NCBI GenBank assembly: GCA_905221605.1
Contig: CAJNDS010000902.1
Location: 96,501 to 141,765 of the forward strand
Length of the DNA stretch: 45,265 nt
Direction: 5' to 3'
DNA from: Symbiodinium natans
Taxonomy: Eukaryota > Sar > Dinophyceae > Suessiales > Symbiodiniaceae
The position numbers were made by a program, and so were the translations under genes. The notes under the pieces are model-generated. The model was not told the origin of the DNA. It made no database searches and saw only the letters and a program-made list of their open reading frames with translations. This document shows, piece by piece, positions 30,727-40,983 of this stretch. The first letter of the stretch is position 1; each line of letters opens with the position of its first letter.

Positions 30727-31007
30727 CCTACGTTGGCGTTCGACGGCATAGGCCTTTGGGTGTGTTCAGGGCTCGGGGTTTGTGGTTACCCTAAACCCTA
30801 AATGAAACCCTAAGCCCCAAGCCCTAAGCCTGAAACCCTAAGGACCCTAAACCCTATACCTTAAATGGAGCCCTAAACCCTAAGCCCTAAACCCTACGTT
30901 GGCATTCGACGGCATAGGGTTCCATTTAGGGTTTCGGGTTTAGGGTAACCACAAACCCCGTGCCCTGAACACACTCAAAGGCCTATGCCGTCGAATGCCA
31001 ACGTAGG
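30727..31007. repeat. ~85-bp inverted repeat with a third arm copy
   Basis: 30727-30807 (CCTACGTTGGCGTTCGACGG, then GGTGTGTTCAGGGC, then GTGGTTACCC) is the reverse complement of about 30919-31007. An extra direct copy of CCTACGTTGGCATTCGACGG at 30893-30918 can also pair with 30982-31007. Confidence 0.92.
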
Positions 31008-31009
31008 CC

Positions 31010-31262
31010 TTAGGGTTTAGGGTTCCATTTAGGGTATAGGGTTTAGGGTCCTTAGGGTTTAAGGCTTAGGGCTTGGGGTTTAGGGTTCCATTTAGGGTTT
31101 AGGGTTTAGGGTTCTTAGGGCTTAGGGCTTAGGGTTTAGGGTTGGTAGGGTTTAGGGTCCTTAGGGTTTAGGGCCTAGGGCTTAGGGTTCCATTTAGGGT
31201 TTAGGGTTTAGGGTCCTTAGGGCTTAGGGCTTAAGAATTCGGGTTCGTTCAGGGTTGAGGTT
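31010..31262 (+). repeat. TTTAGGG-derived higher-order repeat
   Basis: Units containing GGTTCCATTTAGGGTTTAGG and GGGTCCTTAGGGCTTAGGG alternate four or more times. GGTTCCATTT is shared with the neighbouring inverted repeat, so the unit seems to have spread from it. Confidence 0.85.
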
Positions 31263-31283
31263 TTAGGGTGTAGGGCTTAGGGA

Positions 31284-31318
31284 TCTCTCTCTCTCTCTCT
31301 CCCTCTCTCTCTCTCTCA
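31284..31318. repeat. (CT)n tract
   Basis: CT dinucleotides with one CCC interruption. They end in CACTCCAG, which would serve as a polypyrimidine tract and acceptor for the + exon-like block that follows. Confidence 0.9.
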
Positions 31319-31326
31319 CTCCAGCA

Positions 31327-31608
31327 GCTGCTGTCATCCACTCGTCCCGCTGGCTCGGAGGGGTCTTTGTCAGAAGGTGGGTCCTGCCCATGGGCCCGTC
31401 ATCATGGACTGGGTCTGGCGCGAGTGCTGAATCCGCCGTGTGTGGCATCTCTGCGAAGTCTGGCATCTCTGCCAAGATGCCGCCCAGTGGCCGAAAGCCG
31501 AAAGGCTCTTCGAAGGCTGCCCGGCCATCAGTTCCCAAGGCAGTTGGCTCCATGGGTCCACGCGGCTCCATTGCCAGCACTGAGGCAAGCCAAAACCCCA
31601 AACCCTAA
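31327..31608 (+). CDS. Exon-like Ser/Ala/Lys-rich block
   Basis: After the CT tract and CTCCAG, a + frame is open for about 93 codons: AAAVIHSSRWLGG, an internal repeat CGISAKSGISAKM, then GRKPKGSSKAARPSVPKAVG. It ends in TAA within telomere-like DNA. It could be the tail of a basic, low-complexity protein. The opposite strand is also open, so confidence is low. Confidence 0.3.
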   Translation, partial: AAVIHSSRWLGGVFVRRWVLPMGPSSWTGSGASAESAVCGISAKSGISAKMPPSGRKPKGSSKAARPSVPKAVGSMGPRGSIASTEASQNPKP

Positions 31609-31733
31609 AACCGAAACCCTAATCCCTAAACCCTAAGGCCTAAACCCCTAGGCCTAAACCCCTTCACCCTTTTCAACCCAGGACTGCTCCGAAACCCTTC
31701 ACCCTAAAGCCTAAAGCCTCAATCCTAAACCCT
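31609..31733. repeat. Degenerate CCCTAAA repeats
   Basis: CCCTAAA derivatives leading into the tandem duplication. No other signal. Confidence 0.8.
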
Positions 31734-33790
31734 GAACCCCAAAACACTAGACCCTAAAACCTAAACCATAATCCCTAAACCCTCAGCCCTCAGCCCTAAA
31801 TCCTCGACCCTCAACCCTAAGCGCCAAACCCTAAAACCCTGTGCTGGGGCATTTATGAAATTTCAGGCCTCAGCCTGTTTTCAACCGTAAATCCTAAACC
31901 CTCAACCCTAAACCCCAAACCCTGAAAATCAGACAAGTTCGCCTGGGGCGGAATTGTCGGTTTTTCCTGAAAAACCGACAATTCAGCCTGGGGCTCCCCA
32001 GCTGAGAATCGAACAGGAAAGTTAGCAACGACAAACCCGAAACGACAAAACACCCCCGGGTCCCCTGAACCCTAAACGCTAAACCCTATAGGGTTTAGGG
32101 TTTAGGGTTTAGGTTGAAGGCTTACATAGGGTTTAAGGTTTAGGGTTTAGGGTTTAGCTTGAAGGCTTGCAGGGTTTGGGGCTTTTAGGGTTTAGGGTTA
32201 TAACCTAAAACCCTAACTCGAGCTAAACCCTGAGCCCTCAACCCTCAAGCCTAAACCCTATACCCTACACCCTAAACCCAAACCCCTAAACCCTAAAACC
32301 CCAGAGCCCAAAACCCCTAAAACCCTAAACCCTAGGGCTTAGGGTGCCTAAATTCGCGGCAATGCCATGCCATCGAAGGGTTTAGGGTGGCTTCGGGGAC
32401 TGGCCTAGGGGTTTTGGGCCTCAGGGCGGTTTAGGGTTTAGGGTTTAGGGCTTGGGGTTTAGGGTTTAGGCTTGCGTTTCCCCCTTAAAACCCTCAACCC
32501 TAAACCCTAAACCTTAGGGCTCAGGGATTGGAGGAAGCGTCAGTTTGGTTCTAAACTCAAAACCCTAAACCCAAAACCCTATAATCGCTAAACCCTAACC
32601 CCAAAGTCTTGCCCGAAAGCCCTAGGCCTCGGGATGGATTTGGAGAAGTTGGTCTCCTGCGCCAAGTACACGGGTGCAAGGCATGGATTGGGATGGTTTG
32701 GGGTTTAGGGTTTAGGGTTTAGGGTTTAGGGTTTAGGGTTTAGGGTTTAGGGTTTAGGGTTTAGGAAGTTTAGGGTTTAGGAAGTTTGAACCCCAAAACA
32801 CTAGACCCTAAAACCTAAACCATAATCCCTAAACCCTCAGCCCTGAGCCCTAAATCCTCGACCCTTAACCCTAAGCGCCAAACCCTAAAACCCTGTGCTG
32901 GGGCATTTATGAAATTTCAGGCCTCAGCCTGTTTTCAACCGTAAATCCTAAACCCTCAACCCTACTCGCCTAAACCCCAAACCCTGAAAATCAGACAAGT
33001 TCGCCTGGGGCGGAATTGTCGGTTTTTCCTGAAAAACTGACAATTCAGCCTGGGGCTCCCCAGCTGAGAACCGAACAGGAAAGTTAGCAACGACAAACCC
33101 GAAACGACAAAACCCCCGGGTCCCCTGAACCCTAAACGCTAAACCCTATAGGGTTTAGGGTTAGGGTTTAGGTTGAAGGCTTACATAGGGTTTAAGGTTT
33201 AGGGTTTAGGGTTTAGCTTGAAGGCTTGCAGGGTTTGGGGCTTTTAGGGTTTAGGGTTATAACCTAAAACCCTAACTCGAGCTAAACCCTGAGCCCTCAA
33301 CCCTCAAGCCTAAACCCTATACCCTACACCCTAAACCCAAACCCCTAAACCCTAAAACCCCAGAGCCCAAAACCCCTAAAACCCTAAACCCTAGGGCTTA
33401 GGGTGCCTAAATTCGCGGCAATGCCATGCCATCGAAGGGTTTAGGGTGGCTTCGGGGACTGGCCTAGGGGTTTTGGGCCTCAGGGCGGTTTAGGGTTTAG
33501 GGTTTAGGGCTTAGGGTTTAGGGTTTAGGCTTGCGTTTCCCCCTTAAAACCCTCAACCCTAAACCCTAAACCTTAGGGCTCAGGGATTGGAGGAAGCGTC
33601 AGTTTGGTTCTAAACTCAAAACCCTAAACCCAAAACCCTATAATCGCTAAACCCTAACCCCAAAGTCTTGCCCGAAAGCCCTAGGCCTCGGGATGGATTT
33701 GGAGAAGTTGGTCTCCTGCGCCAAGTACACGGGTGCAAGGCATGGATTGGGATGGTTTGGGGTTTAGGGTTTAGGGTTTAGGGTTTAGGG
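31734..33790. repeat. 1054-bp tandem duplication
   Basis: Unit 1 (31734-32787) and unit 2 (32788 to ~33790) both start GAACCCCAAAACACTAGACC and end at GGATTGGGATGGTTTGGGG plus a TTTAGGG array. Differences are few: single bases, an 8-base insertion near 32966 and a 2-base deletion near 33113. Each unit is itself made of telomere-like DNA plus a hairpin (31951-31984 and 33013-33046). The homogeneous TTTAGGG arrays sit at the unit boundaries. Confidence 0.96.
31951..31984. repeat. Perfect 16-bp-stem hairpin
   Basis: GAATTGTCGGTTTTTC and GAAAAACCGACAATTC pair perfectly around a CT loop. The second copy (33013-33046) carries one C-to-T change that weakens one pair. Flanked by GCCTGGGG on both sides. 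Confidence 0.95.
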
Positions 33791-34000
33791 CTTAGGGCTT
33801 AGGGTTTAGGGTTTAGGGTTTAGGGTTTAGGGTTTAGGGTTTAGGGTTTAGGGTTTAGGGTTTAGGGTTTAGGGTTTAGGGTTTAGGCTTTAGGGTTTAG
33901 GGTTTAGGGTTTAACATTTAGGGTTTAGGGTTTAGGGTTTAGGGTTTAGGAAGTTTAGGGTTTAGGGTTTAGGAAGTTTAGGGTTTAGGGAGGGGGCACT
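33763..34000 (+). repeat. Long (TTTAGGG)n array
   Basis: About 25 mostly perfect units with occasional TTTAGGC, AACATTT and AGGAAGT interruptions. It ends shortly before the 3' end of the 34156-36588 gene. Confidence 0.95.
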
Positions 34001-34155
34001 TCCATGTCTCCTTGGGCTTCGGATAGGGGAGTTCAGGTTTAGGGTTTACAGTACTTATAGAGGGTAGGACTCAGAGTTTTTTTGTGCGCAGGTTTTAGGG
34101 CTGAGGGACTAAGTTTTTGGCATTTTCCGAAGCATTCGGGTCCCCATCTTGCCAG

Positions 34156-36588
34156 CTACAGCTTTCGCCCGGTCAGAGCCCGCGGAATGGGGACTTTGCT
34201 GTCAGCAGGCGCTTGCGGCCGCTCCGACAGCACCAGGGGCCTCGAAGACGCACTTCTGCCGTCGGCTCCGCGTTCATGGGCCAGGCGAAAATGCTTCAGC
34301 AGGAGAGCCTTTGCCTAGGAGCAAAAACATGAAATTTCTACGCGGTATTATTCAGGCTACATAGTATAATACATTGACAAGGCTACATAGTATGATACAT
34401 TGTTAAAGCTGAATATTTCGAAGTGGCCAAACGGCGTGGCTCCTCGGCCAGCTCCTGCGTCCAAATAGCTTCCAGCAGCTCGAGCCACCTAGGCCAGGGC
34501 ACAGGAAGCCCTACACCCTAAAACCCTAAACCCTAAACTCTAAACCCTCAACCCTAAACCCTATACCCTGCACCCTAAACGCAAAACCCTAAACCCTAAA
34601 GCCCTAAAACCCTAAACCCTCAACCCTAAACCCTATAATACCCTACACCCCAAGCCCAAAACCCTGAACCCTAAAACCCTAAACCCTAAACCCTAAACCC
34701 TCAACCCTAAACCCTAAACCCTATACCCTACACCCCAAGCCCAAACAAATCAAAGATTGACTGAAGATATCATCCAGCTGCACAGCCTGCTGATCTGCTT
34801 CGATGGTCCCCCAGGGCTTGGACAGCAATAGCAAAAGAAGGGAGGATCTGAAAGCCCCACCGACTCGAAGCCACGTACAGAGCGTCGGCATGACCTCCCC
34901 ACTGCACCTGGGGTCAGGGCACCCCCTAAATCCTAAAGCCCTTAAACCCTAAACAGCCCTAAATCCTAAACCCTCAACCCTGGCCCTAAACCCTAGTCCT
35001 AACCCTAAAAACGTTCCTGGCCCGAAGCCCCCCAAAACCCTGAGCCCTCACGCCTGAACCCTGAGCCCTACATCTTATCATAAGGGATGAGAACCCCTCC
35101 CAAAAGTGGAAAGGGTTTAGGGTTTAGGGTATTTAGGGTTTAGGGTTTTCGAACCAGGCGTCGCGTGGACTGCGTGCCAGAGCTCGTCGCTGGCAGACGC
35201 CATGTCCCGGACCCAGGCCTCTGCCAGCGAGATCTTCTTTCTGGCGCCCAGAAGATCCATGACCTGATTTCGGGTTTCGGGTTTCGGGTTTAGGCTTTAG
35301 CCCTAATACCTTATACCACAGCATTAACGGCTGTCTTCGGGTTTTATGTCCACCTAAACACCCTCACACTCACACTCACAACAGGACAACTACATGTTGA
35401 GGGACGATTCAATCCCCCCTCCCCCCGGCCTTAATAGGTCTAATAGGGACTCTCTGGGGGTGGTTTACTTAGCTTTGGAGTAGACCCTGGAAAAAAGCAT
35501 ATACTTTTTTGGTATAAGTAGCTATATAAGGAACCCAGAACCCAAAAAAGTATTAAAGTATAGTACTCCAAAGCCCAGTTTATTATTGAGACCCAGGCAC
35601 TCGCCCTCGTGCTTCCAACTGCACCTGGCGTGCATGCAGAGCTTCCTCTTGACGTCTGCGCTCTGCAGCCTCTTGCTCGGCGTCACGGCGTGCGTTTGCA
35701 CGCCGAGCATTGGCCACCACCTGTAAGGTTTAGGGTTTAGGGTTTAGGGTTTAGGGTTTAGGGTTTAGGGTTTAGGGTTTAGGGTTTAGGGTTTAGGGTT
35801 TAGGGTTTAGGGTTTAAGGTTTAGGGTTTAGGGTACACTGTAGCCCTAAACTAAACCCTAAACCCTTTTACTAAAATTTCCCTTATAGGAACCTGCTCCT
35901 TCTCTTCCATCTGCTGCTTCTGCTTGGAGAGGTCGCTCGAGAGTCTCAGAATTTCCCGCTGGAGCTGCTCTGTCTGCTGTTTTGTCTGCTGCTGTTGTTG
36001 CTGCAGTTGTTGTTGGATCCGATCGTTCTGCTGCTGTTGTTGCTGCAGCTGTTCCTGCTGTTGCTCCTGCTGCATTTGCCGTACCCTTGCTTCTGCTTGC
36101 TCCGTGTCTCTCTTGCGCTGCTCGGCCTGCTCGTTCTGCTCGGCTGCCTCCAAAAAAAGTGCCTGGTGGGGTGAGTGCTATGGCTATGACTATTAAGAAG
36201 GCTTAAGCCCTAAATGGTTTAGGGTTTACGGTTTAGGGTTTAAGGGTTTCAGGGTTTAGGGTTTAGGGTTTAGGGTTTAAGCGAAACCCTAAACCCATAA
36301 ACCCTAAACCCATAAACCCTAAACCCTAAATTTAAAGCCTAAGCCAAAGATTTCAGGCCCAGCGGCCTGAGCAGCTTCGCGCTCCTGGACCGCTTGCGCC
36401 TCAGCTGAAGCGAACCCTACACCCCCCTAAACCCCTAAACCCTTTAAACCCTAAACCCTATTGTTAAAAAAAAGTTCCCACATCAAATGCCAAGGCACAA
36501 GGTCGCGGTGGCCCGCACTGCGGAGCTGTGACCCAGGCCGCGATTTCTGGTGCTCTTTGCGCTTCGAGGGCTTGCGCTTGTGAGGCAT
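34156..36588 (-). CDS. Multi-exon gene, coiled-coil protein of unknown function
   Basis: The start MPHKRKPSKRKEHQK at 36588 has a nuclear-signal-like basic cluster. Exons are E1 (36588 to ~36490), E2 (36367-36399), E3 35893-36162 (Gln/Glu-rich coiled coil), E4 35625-35720 (ARRDAEQEAAERRRQEE), E5 35160-35263 (DLLGARKKISLAEAWVRDM), E6 34752-34907 (LSKPWGTIEADQQAVQLDD), E7 34428-34488 (WLELLEAIWTQELAEEPRRL) and E8 34156-34314 (AKALLLKHFRLAHERG), ending TAG. Every junction from E2 to E8 closes in phase using AG|G acceptors. Donors are GT (E3, E4), GC (E2, E5, E7) and apparently GA (E6). The product is about 330 residues. No known family recognised. Introns 2-6 contain telomere-like repeats. Confidence 0.7.
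34315..34427. repeat. Last intron with tandem 22-bp-type repeat
   Basis: GGCTACATAGTATAATACAT and GGCTACATAGTATGATACAT follow each other (34352, 34380). It is the only intron from intron 2 onward of the 34156-36588 gene without telomere-type heptamers. Confidence 0.85.
35727..35833 (+). repeat. (TTTAGGG)n array inside intron 3
   Basis: About 15 units. In the gene's sense strand they read CCCTAAA and run to within 7 bases of the acceptor TTACAG|G at 35721. A short run of the opposite orientation lies at the donor end (35845-35872). Confidence 0.97.
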
Positions 36589-36599
36589 GGGGTGAAACT

Positions 36600-37540
36600 T
36601 AACCCAGTAGAGGGTCCCTACAATCCGGGCTTCATGAGTTGGGCCTAAACCCTAAACCCTATGGGTCTAAGATACCTACACCTCTATAAACCCAACCCTA
36701 AACTCAAGACTCTGAAGCCCCGCGAAGCAAAGTACAGCCTAAACTCTATACCCTAATTTGGGCTGCCTGCAAGCGAATAGACTTAGAAGGGTTAAGTTGA
36801 GGGTTTAGGGTAGGGTTTAGGGTTGAGGGTTTAGGGTTGGGGGTTTAGGGTTTAGGGTTAATTTAGGTTTAGGGTTTAGGGTAGTCAGGGAATGCAACAG
36901 TCCCGCGTGTGCCACGAGCTTGGGCCCTGTTTCTGCAATGTCTGAGTCAAGCCTGAGTGAAGCCTGCATATAAGCCCATATAACGTCAAGATTCCTTCCC
37001 CCCTAATACCAAAATTACCCCCCTAATTCTGAAATTCGCCCGGGCCGGAACATATTTATAATTAGGCGGGCGCCAAACCCTGAAACCGGAAACCCAACCC
37101 AGGGAGGAAGTCTGCAGTTTGGGGCTTGGGGTTTTCGAGCACGGGAAGTTTAAGGTTTTTGGTTTAGGGGCCGGGCTTGCGCCTGTGAGGCATTGGGTGA
37201 AAATGTGACCCTGAAACCCTAGACCCTAACCCCGAACGCCTCTAAACCCTGAAGGCCAAAGACCCTGAACCCCTAATTAAACGAAGGGGCGTGCAACCCG
37301 TACATAACCCTGTGACCCTGAAACCCTAGACCCTAAACCCCAAACCCAAACCGCTCCTTCGGAGGTCGCGCTGGCGCGGGCTGATCGGATCTGACAGAGT
37401 CTAGGGTTTAGGGTTTTTGGCTTATAGGGTTTCAAGAAAATAGTATAGGGCTTGTGTCCGGAGTTTTGTCGGGTTTTGTCGGGCTTGGGGTCTTAGGGTC
37501 TCAGGCATTGAGGGGAGGTCTAAACCCTAAACCCTACACC
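36600..37540. repeat. Degenerate repeats upstream of the coiled-coil gene
   Basis: TTTAGGG runs at 36795-36880. CCTAATACCAAAATTACCCCC-like duplication at 37000-37030. A partial second copy of the gene's start context (CACCCAATGCCTCAC, then RRKPG) lies on the minus strand near 37169-37191. Otherwise no gene seen. Confidence 0.6.
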
Positions 37541-37790
37541 CAAAACCCTGAACCCTCAACCCTCAACCCTAAACCCTAAAACCCTAACCCCTAAACCCTA
37601 AACCCCTAAACCCTAAACCCTGAACCCTAAACCCTAAAGCCTAAACCCTAAACCCTAAAGCCTAAACCCTAAACCCCTAAACCCCTAAACCCCTAAACCC
37701 CTAAACCCTAAACTCTAAACCCTGAACCCTGAACCCTGAACCCTAAACCCTTAACCCTTAACCCTTAACTCTAAACCCTAAACCCGTTCA
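37540..37790 (-). repeat. CCCTAAA-type array
   Basis: About 30 units with CCCTAAA, CCCCTAAA, CCCTGAA and CCCTTAA variants grouped in blocks. Confidence 0.95.
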
Positions 37791-37815
37791 GAGTTTCATT
37801 AAATTAAGGGTTTAG

Positions 37816-37936
37816 GGCCAGGGTTTAGGGACCCAAACCCCGACACCCTAAACCCTAACCCGAAACCCTAAACTCCCTCGGCAGTGCCGCAGCTACATCG
37901 TGGCGGAGCTCTTCGCCCCCAGCGCAGGATGGCGCG
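37816..37936. repeat. Inverted copy of 27614-27735
   Basis: The reverse complement of 37816-37936 matches 27614-27735 through GCGCCATCCTGCGCTGGG, CTCCGCCACGATGTA.CTG and GGGTTTGGGTCCCTAA. At 37885-37936 the + strand reads CRSYIVAELFAPSAGWR between GGCAG and a GGTTAAG donor, an exon-like segment. The older-looking copy reads YIVAEFFAG on its minus strand. Confidence 0.85.
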
Positions 37937-38129
37937 GTTAAGGTCCGCTTGTGGGGGTCTTGGGCTGTCACGGTCTGTTAGGAGAAGCCCTTAACAACTT
38001 GGACCAGGAGTATTATTCCCTTTATTTAGAGTTTAGGCTCCCTTATAACTCAACCAAAATTAAATAGGTACCCTTTTTATACCTAGGATACTCCTGGGTC
38101 TAGACAACCACAAGTCCTAAGATTTGTGG

Positions 38130-38165
38130 CGGGGGGTGGGGGGTGGGGGGGGGGGGGGGCGGGGG
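38130..38165. repeat. G-rich tract
   Basis: G runs broken by T and C. Probably length-unstable. Confidence 0.9.
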
Positions 38166-38193
38166 AAAAAAGGATGTTTCCAGCAATGGCATG

Positions 38194-38750
38194 CTCTAAG
38201 CTTGAGTGACCGCCTGCCAAACATACCCCGAAACATACCCTGAATCATAGCCTTAGAGTTAAGGTTTCGGGCTTAGTTTTTATTTTTTAAAGTTCCCTAT
38301 GCCCTAAACCCCAACCCTCACAATTCTACTAGTTCCAGCTATAGGGTGTGCGTTTGGTGGCCTGATCTGGGGCACAGGATTTAGGGTTTAGAGTTTAGGG
38401 TTTACTTCGAGGCGCACGGCAGTTACTAAGTACTTAGGGCACTTAGCACAGTTATAAGTGCAGTTATAAGTGTGCTAAGTGGACATTATAAGCGTACCCT
38501 AACACTTGTCTAAGTGGTGCCGCCACTTAGCTAAGTACCCTTAGGGGTTAAGGGGTTAAGGGTTTAGGGCTTAGGGTTTGGCTTATATTCGGCTTGGGGC
38601 TATTGGGCTACTGCTTGGGGGGGTTAGGGCTAAGACCCTAGAACCCCTGGAAAACCTAAACCCCTAGGGAGGGCAGCGACCTGAACGGTCACCACACCCC
38701 CCGGCAGCTGCCTGATCGGCAACCACGCGCCCTAAACCCTATAAACCCCA
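38194..38750. repeat. Dispersed segmental repeat, second copy
   Basis: Matches parts of 27288-28320. It lacks ~670 bp of that copy and carries ~150 bp of its own around 38410-38560 with a palindromic element. Confidence 0.88.
38424..38545. mobile_element. Small palindromic (MITE-like) insertion
   Basis: CACTTAGCACA (38440-38450) and TGTGCTAAGTG (38471-38481) pair perfectly over 11 bp around a loop that is itself a tandem GTTATAAGTGCA repeat. Outer ACTAAGTACTTAGGG and CTTAGCTAAGTACCC extend partial symmetry. The matching repeat copy near 27450 lacks this stretch, as expected for an insertion. No transposase nearby. Confidence 0.45.
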
Positions 38751-38759
38751 CAGCCCTAA

Positions 38760-40324
38760 ACCCTGGTGCCTCGTGGTGCCTGAAGTTGGCAGCGGCCGCC
38801 GAACATGACAGGAAGGGTTTAGGGTTGTTTTAAGGTTTATGGTTCGGTTTAGGGTTTTGGGGTTGAGGTTTTAGGGTTTTGGGTTTTCAGGGCCTGGGCC
38901 TGTAAGGTTCGGTTCAGGGTTTAGGACTTAGGGCTCGGGGGGGTAGGGTGTAGGGCCTGTAGGGATCTATAGAGCCTTTTTTTGAGCCAGCCCACCCCTT
39001 TCAGAAAAAAAGTTTAAAAGTTGCCACTTAAGAGCTGAGTATATAGACCCCTACAGAGTCTAGGGCCCGTAGGCAAGTAGATGCTGTGGATTGCGAGCTG
39101 CTCCGGCTTTCCTTTTTACCTGGAACCTGCCCCAGCGAAATAAAAACTAAGAGTGCATACACAGAAGTAAATGTCTACATAGGCGTTTTTTGCCTCGGTG
39201 GTTCCCACCGCGGTGTGCCGATCGAAAGGGTTTATACGCAGTACATAAGGTTTAGGGTTTTACGTTTTTACGGCTTAGAATTCTAGGGTGCGACAGTAGA
39301 TCGGCAGACCGTAGTGAAAGGGTGCGCGGTAAGGTGGGGCGTATGTTCGGGGGGCACGGTCTCGACCCAGACATTCTATGGACCCCAAATCCCAAGCCCT
39401 ACAAGCCCTAAACCCTGATTTCTAAACCCCGAAGCCTAAAGCTTGCCGCCGCTCTGCTGTTGACCTAAGCTTTGTAAACCTTAGATACCTCAACCCTAAA
39501 CCCGAAGCCCTACAAACCCTGAACCCTAAGCCCCATTAACACTCAACCCTGAGCCCTAAGCCCGATAAACCCTAAACCTGCGTGGATCGTTATGGAAATG
39601 GAGAGCTCAAAGCCAGCACATCCCTGCCTAACGCCTTAAGACCCGAAGGGCCCGAAGCCCTTAACCCCAGAGCCCGAAAATGTCCGGCACCCTAAACCCT
39701 AAATCCTGAACCCCAAGGCCGCAAACCGTAAACCCTAAACTCTAAACCCTAAATCCTAAACCCTAAACCCTAAACACCTCTAGCAATGAAGCCCTCTCCC
39801 TGAAGCTTGAACTCCAGCCTCGGCCCCTCCGGGCTTCCCAGGGGGTTGTTTACAGTATAGGTTTGGGGTTTTGAGTTTAGGGTTCCGTGTTTAGTTTAGG
39901 GTGAATAACACATGCAGGGTACCCACATAACTGCCCGTTTTGCCCTGTTTATTTTGGAGTTATGGGCCACTTTCAGGGTTTTGGAGGTTGGGGGGGGGGG
40001 TTTAAAAGGCTAGGGTTCAGGGTTTCAGGGTCTCAGGGCCCGAGGTTTAGGGTTTGAGGGCTCCAGGGCCTGGAGTTTTTAGGGTTTTAGGGCCTCAGGG
40101 TGGGGTTTAGGGTTTCAAGGCCTCAAAGGCCTGGGGGGGAAAGGGTTCAGGGGAGGGCCTGAGGTCTAAGGTTTCAAGGCTGAAGGCCTGGGGTTTAGGG
40201 TTTCAGGGCCTTCAGGGGTTTAGGGCTTCAGAGCGTCGAGGGCTGGGGTTTAGATGTTGTGGGATTCTCTGGGTGGGAGGGCATTTTCACAACCACAAAG
40301 CTTGACGAGAACAAGCTAGTGCAC
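38760..40324. repeat. Degenerate telomere-like repeats, no gene seen
   Basis: TTTAGGG and CCCTAAA derivatives, G runs near 39990, CAGGGCCT-rich drifted repeats at 40020-40210, and a unique island at 39080-39240. One + frame of 66 codons there lacks splice signals or recognisable sequence. Confidence 0.65.
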
Positions 40325-40983
40325 GAGATGCTGAACCCTGAACCCTAAACCCTCAACGCTAAACGCTAAGGGCGCCGACCTTGACTGGACCCCCCCCCCC
40401 CACAAAGCCCCAAGAGCACTCATGCCCTAATCCCTGGAACCCCAATACTCGTTACCCTAAACCCCTAAGACCTGAGCCCTACACCCTAAACCCCTAACCC
40501 TAAACTACCGGCCCAAAAGCTCGGGCCAAGGAAGTCCCCGGGGGCCTTGAAGAGGTTCCTTGGAGGTTAAGGGTTTAGGGTTTAGGGTTTAGGGCGTAAG
40601 TTTTCGGGTTTAAGGTTTAGCGTTTAGGAATGTAACGTTGAGGGTTTATAGGGTTTAAGGGGTTTAGGAAGTAGGAATAGGGTTTAGGGTGTAGGGTTTC
40701 CGGCCCAGGGTTTAGGAATGCAGGGTTGAGGGTTTAGGAAGTAGGGCTGTAGCGAAGGACAACGCGTATACCAGTTCTGTCTACAAAAGAGTCGATGAAC
40801 AGAGACTCTTCGACATCGGTTGGGGAAGCGGATGTGCGCCATCCCACGAAGCCAAATTTTCAACCATGTAATTTGCGATGACTCCTAAACTCCCTCAACG
40901 TCTCTAAGTCTCTTGACGCCCAATAAAACGCCCTGTAAGTTTGTAAACTTCTTAGAGCCCCTAGACTCCCTTAGAATCTCTAA

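Noticed and set aside
34752-34907. MaoC-like dehydratase exon (alternative frame LPSFAIAV)
   Set aside because: That frame hits a stop before a usable donor. The adjacent frame is open throughout and joins both neighbouring exons in phase.
35851-36196. Cys-rich + strand ORF (CCCCCCSC)
   Set aside because: It is the antisense of a Gln-rich coiled-coil exon that closes in phase with its neighbours on the minus strand.
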